Source: Bradyrhizobium yuanmingense (GTDB lineage Bacteria > Pseudomonadota > Alphaproteobacteria > Rhizobiales > Xanthobacteraceae). Taken from it: a stretch of 33,661 nucleotides of DNA. The position numbers were made by a program, and so were the translations under genes. Under the pieces are notes generated by a model. It made no database searches. It was not told the DNA's origin and saw nothing but the letters and a program-made list of their open reading frames with translations. Positions within the stretch are counted from its first letter, which is position 1. The number at the start of each line of letters is the position of its first letter. The stretch is taken from positions 1-33,661 of the forward strand of contig NZ_JARFML010000056.1 in NCBI RefSeq assembly GCF_029167105.1, given 5' to 3'. Of the stretch, positions 1-7,266 are shown piece after piece.

Positions 1-681
1 GCTGTGGCTCCCGCTCCGGCGCCTCCGGCTCCAGTTGCGGTGCCGGCACCGGCGCCTGCTCCCACGCCGCGGCCGCAGATCGAGGCCGCCCTGCCCCCGC
101 CGCCACCGCCGGCACCGCCGGTGAAGCCGGCTGATCTCGCTCCCGCGCCGAGCACGGACGGCGGGCCGAGCGCGGCCGCCCTGGCCGACGATCCCACGAT
201 CAAGAGCCTGACCGCCAAGATCGCTGCCAATCCTGATGACGTGAACGCGCTGTACCGCCGCGGCCAGGTCTATGCCAGCAAGGGCGCCTACACCCTCGCC
301 ATCAAGGATTTCGACGACACCCTCCGGATCAATTCGAAGGACGTCGAGGCTCTCAACAACCGCTGCTGGACCCGCACCGTGGTCGGCGACCTCCAGGCTG
401 CGTTGAAGGATTGCAACGAGGCGCTGCGGTTGCGGCCGAACTTCGTCGATGCACTGGACAGCCGCGGGCTCGTCAATCTGAAATCGGGCGCGGTGAAGAA
501 TGCGATCGCCGATTTCGACGCGGCCCTGAAGATCAATCCGCGCCTCACCTCCTCGCTCTACGGACGGGGCCTTGCCAAGCAACGCAACGGCTCGGCCCAG
601 GAGGGGGCGCTCGACATCGCCAATGCCAAGGCGATGGACCCGAACATCGTTCAGGAATTCGCAAGCTACGGAGTGCGCTAG
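1..681 (+). CDS. TPR-repeat protein, 5' end outside the window
   Basis: The reading frame is open from the first base to a TAG at 679-681, so the true start lies upstream. The first 60 or so visible residues are almost only Pro and Ala, a low-complexity linker such as those found after a signal peptide or membrane anchor. From about residue 65 to 215 there are tetratricopeptide repeats with the usual spacing: NALYRRGQVY, DALDSRGLVN and SLYGRGLAK mark helix A of successive units, each followed by an A..D...AL.I.P helix B. TPR arrays are protein-protein scaffolds. The OmpA-family gene that follows fits an envelope role, but the partner cannot be read from the sequence. A T-run follows the stop at 682-690 without a convincing hairpin. 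Confidence 0.85.
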   Translation, partial: AVAPAPAPPAPVAVPAPAPAPTPRPQIEAALPPPPPPAPPVKPADLAPAPSTDGGPSAAALADDPTIKSLTAKIAANPDDVNALYRRGQVYASKGAYTLAIKDFDDTLRINSKDVEALNNRCWTRTVVGDLQAALKDCNEALRLRPNFVDALDSRGLVNLKSGAVKNAIADFDAALKINPRLTSSLYGRGLAKQRNGSAQEGALDIANAKAMDPNIVQEFASYGVR

Positions 682-826
682 TATTTTTTTGAGTTGGGCC
701 CGTCCCAGGCTCGAACCTTGAATAGCCCTGGGAAGACCAATGGCCGGATGCCGCAACAGGCCTTTTCGGGGGCGTGTTGCTTGAATTTTGAGAGCACGTG
801 AGCTGGCTGCGCAGGAGGGACTGGCA

Positions 827-1498
827 ATGAGATCGGCTGCAACTTGGCTTACCGCGATTCTGTCCATCATCACCGTCGGGGCCGCGCTGTCGCTGCCGAC
901 CTCGGCCGCGTATGCGGGCAATGACGGCAACAGCAAGAACGTCACCGAGGACGAGATCGTCCGCGCGCTGGCGCCGCCGCCGAAGAAGCCCCTGACCCGC
1001 GGCCTCTCGATCGGTCCGCAGACCGAAACCGCACCGAACGCCGCGGAGACCAAGCTGCTGCAGTCGGTGCGCGGCCGCTCGACGCGGTCGCTGTCGTCGA
1101 TCGAGCGCGAGGAAATCGCCTCCGCCGCGAAGGACAAGCCGAACATCGATCTCGAGATCACGTTCGACTACAACTCCGCCAATATCAGCGCCAAGTCGCT
1201 GCCCTCGGTGCAGGCGCTCGGCCGCGCGTTGACCAGCCCCGATCTGAAGGGGTCGACCTTCGTGGTCGCCGGTCACACCGACGCCGCCGGCGGCGAAGCC
1301 TACAACCAGGACCTCTCGGAGCGTCGCGCCGATTCGATCAAGCGCTACCTGGTCGAGAAGTACAGCATCTCCGCGACCGATCTCGTCACCGTCGGCTACG
1401 GCAAGAGCAAGCTCAAGGACCCGAACCAGCCGCTGGCGGAGGCCAACCGGCGCGTGCAGGTCGTCAACATGGAAAACAAGACCACCGCATCGAAGTGA
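827..1498 (+). CDS. OmpA-family protein (peptidoglycan-binding C-terminal domain)
   Basis: The ATG at 827 is chosen because AGGAGG sits at 813-818, 8 bases upstream; the open frame reaches further up but has no comparable ribosome site. The 223-residue product starts with a hydrophobic signal peptide (about residues 1-30, ending near AYAG). A polar linker follows, and an OmpA-like domain fills about residues 105-223. The domain shows the expected GHTDA.G...YN..LS.RRA segment and a closing NRRV; in this family the Asp and the Arg bind diaminopimelate in peptidoglycan. There is no lipobox Cys after the signal peptide, so it is probably a periplasmic or outer-membrane wall-binding protein, not a Pal lipoprotein. 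It may work with the preceding TPR protein. Confidence 0.88.
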   Translation: MRSAATWLTAILSIITVGAALSLPTSAAYAGNDGNSKNVTEDEIVRALAPPPKKPLTRGLSIGPQTETAPNAAETKLLQSVRGRSTRSLSSIEREEIASAAKDKPNIDLEITFDYNSANISAKSLPSVQALGRALTSPDLKGSTFVVAGHTDAAGGEAYNQDLSERRADSIKRYLVEKYSISATDLVTVGYGKSKLKDPNQPLAEANRRVQVVNMENKTTASK

Positions 1499-1656
1499 GC
1501 ACGACGCATCCATTGCCAGTGACAAGTCGTGATGTCGTGTAAGGTCTCGTTTCCAAAGCGCGTCCCGCAGCCTTGCGGGACGCCGCTTCATGTCAGAAAA
1601 GCGCTCCGTTTGGGCCTCGCGCGGATGGCCGTGAGCCAGGTCAGGATGATCCGGCG

Positions 1657-2586
1657 ATGAATTTGACTGAATATCTCAAGCCGGCCGGAACCGTGGTCTT
1701 CGTCGTCGCGCTCGGCATCGGCTATTATCTGTTCGAGCATCGCAAGCGTCCCGAGCCGAAGGAGACGCAAAGCGAGGCGCTCGTCATCGTGACGAAGTCG
1801 ACCAATGCCTGCTTCTCCGATCTGGTGCGGGTGACCGGCTTCTTCGTGCCGCGCCGCGAGGCGGTGGTCGTTGCCGATCAGGAAGGCTCCAGGGTCACCG
1901 ACCTCCTGGTCACTGAGGGCACAATCGTCACGGACAACCAGGAGCTGGCGCGCCTGACTGCGCCGCCGCAGATTCCGGGCCAGCCGCAGCGGCCCGGCCC
2001 GCAAGGCCCGATCTCGCTGAAAGCCCCCGCGCCGGGCCTCGTCACCGAGGTCCGCACCATTGTCGGCGCGCCGGCCTCGCCGCAGGCCGGTCCGATGTTC
2101 CGCATCGCCGTCAACAACGAGATCGAGCTCGACGCCCAGGTCCCGGCGGTGCACATGTCCAAGCTCACCTCCGGCTCCACCGTGCGGATCAGCCGCGACG
2201 ACGCGCCCGATCTGATCGGGCGGGTCCGGCTGGTTGCGCCCGAGATCGACCGCGCCACGCAGCTCGGGCGGGTCCGCATCAGCGTCGCCAACAACCCCTC
2301 GCTCAAGGTCGGCGTGTTCGCTCGCGCCTCGATCGACGCCAAGCGAAGCTGCGGCGTCTCGATCCCGAAGACCGCCATCGATCACCTCACGGTGCAGGTC
2401 GTCAAGGGCAATGTCGTCGAGACACGCAAGGTGCGGGTCGGATTGTCGTCCGACAGCGCGACGGAAATCCTGGAAGGGCTCGAGGTCGGCGAAATCGTCG
2501 TGGCCGACGCCGGCTCTTCGCTCCATGACGGCGACCAGATCAAGACCATGTTCGCCGATGAACTCGATCGCACGCGGGTACGCTGA
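1657..2586 (+). CDS. RND efflux periplasmic adaptor (HlyD/MFP family)
   Basis: The product is 309 residues from ATG 1657, with AGGA at 1643-1646 as the likely ribosome site. An in-frame extension to 1573 is open but lacks one. Residues 8-26 form one membrane anchor. After it comes the adaptor layout: a CFSD..RVTG strand, a split lipoyl-like region with a Pro-rich insert (about residues 100-125) where many adaptors have a long coiled coil, a beta-barrel, and a membrane-proximal domain ending in GLEVGEIVVADAG and DGDQI. Such proteins bridge an inner-membrane RND pump to an outer-membrane channel. Its TGA overlaps the next ATG by one base (TGATG), so the two are translationally coupled. A paralogue lies at 27131-28024. 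No outer-membrane factor gene is nearby. Confidence 0.9.
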   Translation: MNLTEYLKPAGTVVFVVALGIGYYLFEHRKRPEPKETQSEALVIVTKSTNACFSDLVRVTGFFVPRREAVVVADQEGSRVTDLLVTEGTIVTDNQELARLTAPPQIPGQPQRPGPQGPISLKAPAPGLVTEVRTIVGAPASPQAGPMFRIAVNNEIELDAQVPAVHMSKLTSGSTVRISRDDAPDLIGRVRLVAPEIDRATQLGRVRISVANNPSLKVGVFARASIDAKRSCGVSIPKTAIDHLTVQVVKGNVVETRKVRVGLSSDSATEILEGLEVGEIVVADAGSSLHDGDQIKTMFADELDRTRVR

Positions 2587-5500
2587 TGGCTCTCAATATC
2601 TCGGCATGGTCGATCCGCAATCCGCTCCCGTCGGTCGTCTTCTCGATCATCCTGCTGGTCCTCGGCTGGGTGTCCTTCACCAAGCTCGCGATCACACGGC
2701 TGCCCTCGGCCGACATCCCCGTGATCTCGGTGGCGGTATCGCAGTTCGGCGCCGCACCGGCCGAACTGGAATCCCAGGTCACCAAGACGGTTGAAGACGC
2801 GGTCTCAGGCGTTGAGGGCGTCAGGCACATCACATCGTCGATCACCGACGGCCTGTCGGTCACCACGATCCAGTTCGCGCTCGAGACCAACACCGATCGC
2901 GCGCTCAACGACGTCAAGGACGCGGTGACGCGCGTGCGCTCCAACCTGCCGCAGAACGTCACCGAGCCGCTGATCCAGCGCGTCGACGTCATCGGCCTGC
3001 CGATCGTGACCTATGCGGCGATCTCGCCCGGCAAGACGCCGGAGCAGCTCTCCTATTTCGTCGACGACGTGGTCAAGCGCGCGCTGCAGGGCGTGCGCGG
3101 CGTCGCCCAGGTCGAACGCATCGGCGGCGTCGAGCGCGAGATCCTCGTCTCGCTGGATCCCGATCGCCTGCAGGCGATGGGCCTGACCGCGGTCAATGTC
3201 AGCCAGAGCCTGCGCGGCACCAATGTCGACGTCGCCGGCGGCCGCGCCGAGATCGGCAAGAACGACCAGGCGATCCGCACGCTCGCCGGCGCCAAGACGC
3301 TTGGCGATCTCGCCGGCACCATGATCCCGCTGTTCGGCGGCGGCGAGGTCCGGCTCGACGATCTCGGCACCGTCACCGACACCATCGCCGACCGTCGCAC
3401 CTTCGCCCGCTTCAACGGCGAGCCGGTGGTCGCGCTCGGCATCAAGCGCTCCAAGGGCGCTAGCGACGTGAAGGTCGCCGAAGCCGTGCAGAAGCGTATC
3501 GATGCGCTGAAAGCGGCCTATCCCGACGTCGACCTGAAGGTGATCGACACCTCGGTCGAATACACCAACGGCAATTACCACGCGGCGATCTCGACCCTGT
3601 TCGAAGGCGCGATCCTCGCCGTCATCATCGTGCTCTTGTTCCTGCGCGACCTGCGCGCCACCATCATCGCCGCGATCTCGCTGCCGCTGTCGATCTTCCC
3701 GGCGTTCTGGGCGATGGACCTGCTCGGCTTCTCGCTGAACCTCGTCAGCTTCCTCGCCATCACGCTCTCGACGGGTATTCTCGTAGACGACGCCATCGTC
3801 GAGATCGAGAACATCGTCCGGCACATGAACATGGGCAAGTCGCCCTACCGGGCCGCGCTCGAGGCCGCCGACGAGATCGGCCTCGCCGTCATCGCGATCT
3901 CGCTGACCATCATCGCCATCTTCGCGCCCGCGAGCTTCATGTCGGGCATTGCCGGACAGTTCTTCAAGCAGTTCGGCATCACCGTCTCGGTGCAGGTGTT
4001 CTTCTCGCTGCTCGCCGCGCGCTTCGTCACGCCGGTGCTGGCCGCCTATTTCCTCAAGCACAGTACGCACGAGGAGCCGCCGCCCGGCCCCATCCTGCGC
4101 TCCTATCATCGCATCGTTGCCTGGTCGGTGAAGCACTATTTCATCACGGTGCTGATCGGGCTCGGCGTCTTCGCCGCCTCGATCTGGAGCATCACGCTGC
4201 TGCCGCAGGGCTTCCTGCCGGCCCAGGACAGCGCGCGATCGCTGCTTGCGCTCGAGCTGCCGCCGGGCACCCAGCTCGCCTACACCGAGAAGGTCACCGA
4301 GGACATCGTCGCACGTCTGCGCAAGCGGCCCGAGGTCAAGAGCATCTTCGTCGACGGCGGCCGCGTCCCGCCGGGCACCCAGGAGGTGCGCCGCGCCGCC
4401 CTGATCATCAATTACACACCCAAGGACAGCCGCGACATCACCCAGCGCGAGCTCGAATTCTCGATCAGCCAGGAGCTGGAGAACGTTCCCGATATCCGCT
4501 TCTGGTTCCTGGACGAGAACGGCCTGCGCGCGATCTCGCTGGTGGTGACCGGCGTCGATCCCAACATCGTCAACAACGTCGCGAGCGAGCTTGCGACGCA
4601 GATGAAGCGCATTCCCACCATCGCCAACGTCATCTCCGAAACTTCGCTGGAGCGCCCCGAACTGCGCATCGAGCCGCGCGCCGATCTCGCCGCACGGCTC
4701 GGCGTCTCCACCGAAAGCCTGTCGCAGACCATCCGTGTCGCCACCATCGGCGACGTCGGACCGGCACTCGCCAAGTTCGACGTCGGCGACCGCCTGGTGC
4801 CGATCCGCGTACAGCTCGAGGACGCCGCCCGCGGCGATCTGAAGACGCTGGAGCAGCTCCGCGTGCCGCTCGGCGAGCGCGGCGAGAAGGGCGGCGTGCC
4901 GCTTTCGGTCATCGCCGACGTCAAGCTCGACCAGGGTCCGACCAGCATCGGCCGCTACGATCGCGAACGGCAGGCGACCGTTGCCGCCGATCTCGTCGGC
5001 TCCGCCGCGCTCGGCGATGCCACCAAGAAGATCTACGACCTGCCTGTCATGAAGACCCTGCCGAAGGGCGTGAAGGTCTCGCCCTCGGGCGATGCCGAAA
5101 GCCTGAACGAATTGTCTGAGGGTTTTGCGACCGCCATCACGGCGGGGCTGATGATGGTCTATGCGGTGCTGGTGCTGCTGTTCGGCACCTTCCTGCAGCC
5201 GATCACCATCCTGTTCTCGCTGCCGCTCTCCATCGGCGGCGCGATCGCGGCCCTGCTCGTCACCGGCAAGCAGCTCACCACGCCAGTGTGGATCGGCATC
5301 CTGATGCTGATGGGCATCGTCACCAAGAACGCGATCATGCTGGTGGAATTCGCCATCGAGTCCATCAAGGCCGGCACGCCGCGCGAGGACGCCATGATCG
5401 ACGCCGGCATGAAGCGCGCCCGCCCGATCGTGATGACCACGATCGCGATGGCCGCGGGCATGATGCCGAGCGCCCTGGCCGTCGGCGCTGGCGGCGAGTT

Positions 5501-5729
5501 CCGCTCGCCGATGGCGCTCGCGGTGATCGGCGGCCTGATCTTCTCGACCCTCCTGTCGCTGGTGTTCGTGCCTGCGATGTTCATGGTGATGGACGATGTC
5601 GGCGCCCTGATCTGGCGCTTCGCCAAGCGGCTGATCGTGCACAGCGAGGATGCAGAGACCGACGATCATGGGGCGGCGCCGGCGGCCAGGCCGGCGCCGA
5701 CGAGCGTCGCGCGGCCCGCGGCGGAGTAG
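2586..5729 (+). CDS. RND-family efflux permease (AcrB/HAE-type), inner membrane
   Basis: At 1047 residues this has the normal length of a proton-driven RND exporter. It opens with the amphipathic NISAWSIRNP helix and the first membrane segment. The halves show the family repeats: TM4 with the Asp pair D401-D402 in ILVDDAIVEIEN, and TM10 with K914 in GIVTKNAI. In AcrB the equivalent Asp-Asp-Lys set carries the proton relay, so the pump looks functional. Two large periplasmic loops lie after TM1 and TM7. The C-terminal tail, about 30 residues, is Ala/Pro-rich. It follows the adaptor with a one-base overlap. Substrate cannot be read off: hydrophobic drugs, lipids or bile-like compounds are all possible. 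The outer-membrane channel must be encoded elsewhere. Confidence 0.95.
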   Translation: MALNISAWSIRNPLPSVVFSIILLVLGWVSFTKLAITRLPSADIPVISVAVSQFGAAPAELESQVTKTVEDAVSGVEGVRHITSSITDGLSVTTIQFALETNTDRALNDVKDAVTRVRSNLPQNVTEPLIQRVDVIGLPIVTYAAISPGKTPEQLSYFVDDVVKRALQGVRGVAQVERIGGVEREILVSLDPDRLQAMGLTAVNVSQSLRGTNVDVAGGRAEIGKNDQAIRTLAGAKTLGDLAGTMIPLFGGGEVRLDDLGTVTDTIADRRTFARFNGEPVVALGIKRSKGASDVKVAEAVQKRIDALKAAYPDVDLKVIDTSVEYTNGNYHAAISTLFEGAILAVIIVLLFLRDLRATIIAAISLPLSIFPAFWAMDLLGFSLNLVSFLAITLSTGILVDDAIVEIENIVRHMNMGKSPYRAALEAADEIGLAVIAISLTIIAIFAPASFMSGIAGQFFKQFGITVSVQVFFSLLAARFVTPVLAAYFLKHSTHEEPPPGPILRSYHRIVAWSVKHYFITVLIGLGVFAASIWSITLLPQGFLPAQDSARSLLALELPPGTQLAYTEKVTEDIVARLRKRPEVKSIFVDGGRVPPGTQEVRRAALIINYTPKDSRDITQRELEFSISQELENVPDIRFWFLDENGLRAISLVVTGVDPNIVNNVASELATQMKRIPTIANVISETSLERPELRIEPRADLAARLGVSTESLSQTIRVATIGDVGPALAKFDVGDRLVPIRVQLEDAARGDLKTLEQLRVPLGERGEKGGVPLSVIADVKLDQGPTSIGRYDRERQATVAADLVGSAALGDATKKIYDLPVMKTLPKGVKVSPSGDAESLNELSEGFATAITAGLMMVYAVLVLLFGTFLQPITILFSLPLSIGGAIAALLVTGKQLTTPVWIGILMLMGIVTKNAIMLVEFAIESIKAGTPREDAMIDAGMKRARPIVMTTIAMAAGMMPSALAVGAGGEFRSPMALAVIGGLIFSTLLSLVFVPAMFMVMDDVGALIWRFAKRLIVHSEDAETDDHGAAPAARPAPTSVARPAAE

Positions 5730-5765
5730 GGTCCGGGCGGCTCACCGGACGAGATCAGGTTGCCC

Positions 5766-6103
5766 ATGACAACGCTCATCCCGAATGGCAAGAAGGCGAC
5801 CATCGACATTCGGAAGCTCAAAGATTACTGCCTAAATCCCTCACATCCGCGCGGTCGGCATAAGGCAAGAGTGTTCCGTGACTCGCTCGATCTTCAGCGA
5901 GGAGATGCAGCTTGCTTCGCGATGCGCTGCTTGAAGCCGTAGTTTCCGGCGATGCGTCGGAGATTGGGAGGGATCGCTGGGGCAACCACTGGCGTCTGGA
6001 TGTCCTGCTCAGGCGACACCGGAAGCAAGCTGTGGTAAGAACTGCATGGATCATTCGGGCCGGCGACGACCGGCCGACCTTCGTCACCTGTTGGGTGCTA
6101 TGA
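5766..6103 (+). pseudogene. DUF6883-type small protein, split by a frameshift near 5910
   Basis: From ATG 5766 one frame encodes a protein starting MTTLIPNGKKATIDIRKLKD, with the H.RG.HKARVF signature, but drifts into nonsense after LQRGDAA (about 5912) and stops at 5942. Another frame continues from about 5912 as LLRDALLEAVV and runs through DRWGNHWRLDV and VRTAWIIRAGDD to TGA 6101-6103. Joined, they give about 112 residues that match my recollection of the DUF6883 family from end to end. One missing base within 5907-5914 explains the break. The stop overlaps the next ATG (ATGA, 6100-6103), as expected for a coupled pair. This is either a genuine loss-of-function mutation or a one-base sequencing error. 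Biochemical function of the family is not known to me. Confidence 0.7.
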
Positions 6104-6339
6104 TGAGCGCAGCGAACAAAAAGGAAGATGGAACACCGCGCGCACTGGACGTTGTCGCATTGCTGGCAGATCTTCCGGAGCACCGGTTGGCGCGGGGAAA
6201 CGTCGGAACGATTGTCGAAGAACTCGATGAGGAGAACGTACTCGTCGAGTTCAGCGACGACGACGGGCGACCATACGCCGTCGCACCGTGTTTACGATCG
6301 GACCTACTGCCTTTGCACTACGTGCCAGAAGCAGCCTAG
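6100..6339 (+). CDS. DUF4926 family small protein
   Basis: This 79-residue protein begins at ATG 6100, in ATGA overlap with the DUF6883 stop; ATG 6103 is an equally possible start. The core DVVALLADLPEHRLARGNVG, then VEEL, VEFSDDDGR and LLPLH is the DUF4926 pattern as I know it: a short beta-rich SH3-like domain. The preceding 12 or so residues are polar. DUF4926 and DUF6883 genes sitting as a tight pair suggests that the two proteins act together, perhaps as a toxin-antitoxin-like or immunity-type couple. That is inference from arrangement only. Codon use is less GC3-biased than in the flanking pump and regulator genes, which fits acquisition as a cassette. The frame itself is intact although its upstream partner is broken. 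Confidence 0.75.
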   Translation: MMSAANKKEDGTPRALDVVALLADLPEHRLARGNVGTIVEELDEENVLVEFSDDDGRPYAVAPCLRSDLLPLHYVPEAA

Positions 6340-6344
6340 CCGCC

Positions 6345-7019
6345 CTACTCGTTCCGCGCGATCGCGGTCAGCTTGGTCATGTTCCGCAGCAGGATCCGGC
6401 CGCGCTGGAGATCGAGGATCGCTTCCTTGCGCCAGGCCTGGAGCTGGCGGTTGACGCTTTCGCGGGCGGCGCCGACGAAGACGCCGAGCTGCTCCTGCGA
6501 GATGTGGACCTCGGAACCGAAATCAGCGGCGAGCGCGCAGAGCCGCCGCGCCAGCCGCACCGGCAGCGGCTGCAGCATGGACTCTTCCATGCGCTCGCTC
6601 TGCCAGCGGATGCGCTGGCACAGCAGCGCGATGATCTTGATCGCGACCTTGGGCTCGCGCTCGAGGAAGCCGAGGAAGTCTTCGCGCCGCAGCACGAACA
6701 ATTCGCTGGCCTCGCCCGCGGTCGCGTCCGCCGTCCGGTTCTGGCCGTCCAGCACCGCGACCTCGCCGAACAGGTCGCCCGGCCCCATGAAGTTCAGCGT
6801 CAGCCGGCTGCCGTCGGCGGCGCCGGTCTCGATGCGGACCTGGCCGCGGCGCACGCCGAACAGCGCATTGCCGGGATCGCCCTTCTGGAACAGCACCTCG
6901 CCGCTGGCCAAATGCTGGGTGTGGCAGAGATTGGACAATCGCTGGAGCTCGTCTGCGCCGAGATCGGCGAACATCGGGTTCATCTTCAGGATGACCGCAA
7001 ATTCGGCCTGCTTGCTCAT
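6345..7019 (-). CDS. Crp/Fnr-family transcriptional regulator, CRP-like
   Basis: The 224-residue product has a cyclic-nucleotide-binding beta-roll (about 12-125), a dimer helix (about 125-160) and a winged helix-turn-helix (about 165-215). The phosphate-binding cassette keeps G85-E86 and R95-T96, corresponding to CRP residues that hold cAMP. The recognition helix reads ARESVNR, so R186, E187 and R191 line up with CRP Arg180, Glu181 and Arg185, the residues that read TGTGA. There is no N-terminal Cys cluster of the FNR kind. The sequence therefore predicts a cNMP-responsive activator/repressor, with a matching box at 7122-7137 in its own promoter region. Ribosome site: an AAGGA motif on the minus strand just upstream of ATG 7019. 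It is divergent from the AsmA gene. Confidence 0.9.
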   Translation of the reverse strand: MSKQAEFAVILKMNPMFADLGADELQRLSNLCHTQHLASGEVLFQKGDPGNALFGVRRGQVRIETGAADGSRLTLNFMGPGDLFGEVAVLDGQNRTADATAGEASELFVLRREDFLGFLEREPKVAIKIIALLCQRIRWQSERMEESMLQPLPVRLARRLCALAADFGSEVHISQEQLGVFVGAARESVNRQLQAWRKEAILDLQRGRILLRNMTKLTAIARNE

Positions 7020-7025
7020 GTCAAT

Positions 7026-7073
7026 GTCCTTGTGAACGTCCTGGTCATCGTCTTGGTCGTCGTCTTGGCAAAT
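7026..7073. repeat. Four-unit 12-bp tandem repeat in the leader of the crp-like gene
   Basis: Four imperfect 12-base units, 7026-7037, 7038-7049, 7050-7061 and 7062-7073, each start GTC(C/T)T(T/G)G or GTCCTGG. They lie directly upstream of ATG 7019 of the minus-strand regulator. The frame continuing upstream from that ATG is open through the whole array and would read as an acidic tetrapeptide repeat (QDDD QDDD QDVH KDID), but contains no ATG, GTG or TTG before a stop at 7086-7088. So it is either untranslated leader or an extension started from a rare codon. Confidence 0.75.
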
Positions 7074-7121
7074 CGCTTGAAACCATCAACTTCAGGATCG
7101 CGTAAAACCGCGCTGGAGAAG

Positions 7122-7137
7122 TGTGTCATAAGTCACA
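7122..7137. promoter_or_regulatory. CRP-type operator, TGTGT-N6-TCACA
   Basis: The 16-base site TGTGTCATAAGTCACA differs from the CRP consensus TGTGA-N6-TCACA at one of ten conserved positions. It lies in the 247-base divergent region, 103 bases upstream of the crp-like ATG (7019) and 130 bases upstream of the AsmA ATG (7267). The recognition helix of the neighbouring regulator carries the residues that read exactly this sequence in CRP, so autoregulation, control of the AsmA gene, or both, are plausible. No other gene or RNA is visible between 7020 and 7266 apart from the tandem repeat. Confidence 0.6.
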
Positions 7138-7266
7138 TAACTTTGCAGCACCCCCTGACTATTTTTACGCGCTTGGAGCCGCTTCCCGTCCGGGGATAAA
7201 CTCCTGGCGCAAAGGACGGGTGATCGGCCGGGTTCGGCGCGGATTGTCCGTCGCTGGAAAGTCGAC

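Noticed and set aside
2805..5669. A 954-codon open frame antisense to the RND permease, and similar long antisense frames over the GGDEF-EAL, cyclase and propeller genes
   Set aside because: They are Asp/Arg/Gly/His-rich shadows of GC-rich coding sequence, with no domain or ribosome site; the sense proteins are clear.
5905..5915. Programmed ribosomal frameshifting in the DUF6883 gene
   Set aside because: No slippery heptamer or following structure is visible; a missing base is simpler.
6130..6153. GGAAC followed by CGTT on the plus strand
   Set aside because: The spacer is 15 bases, outside the usual 16-17, and the site lies inside the DUF4926 coding sequence.
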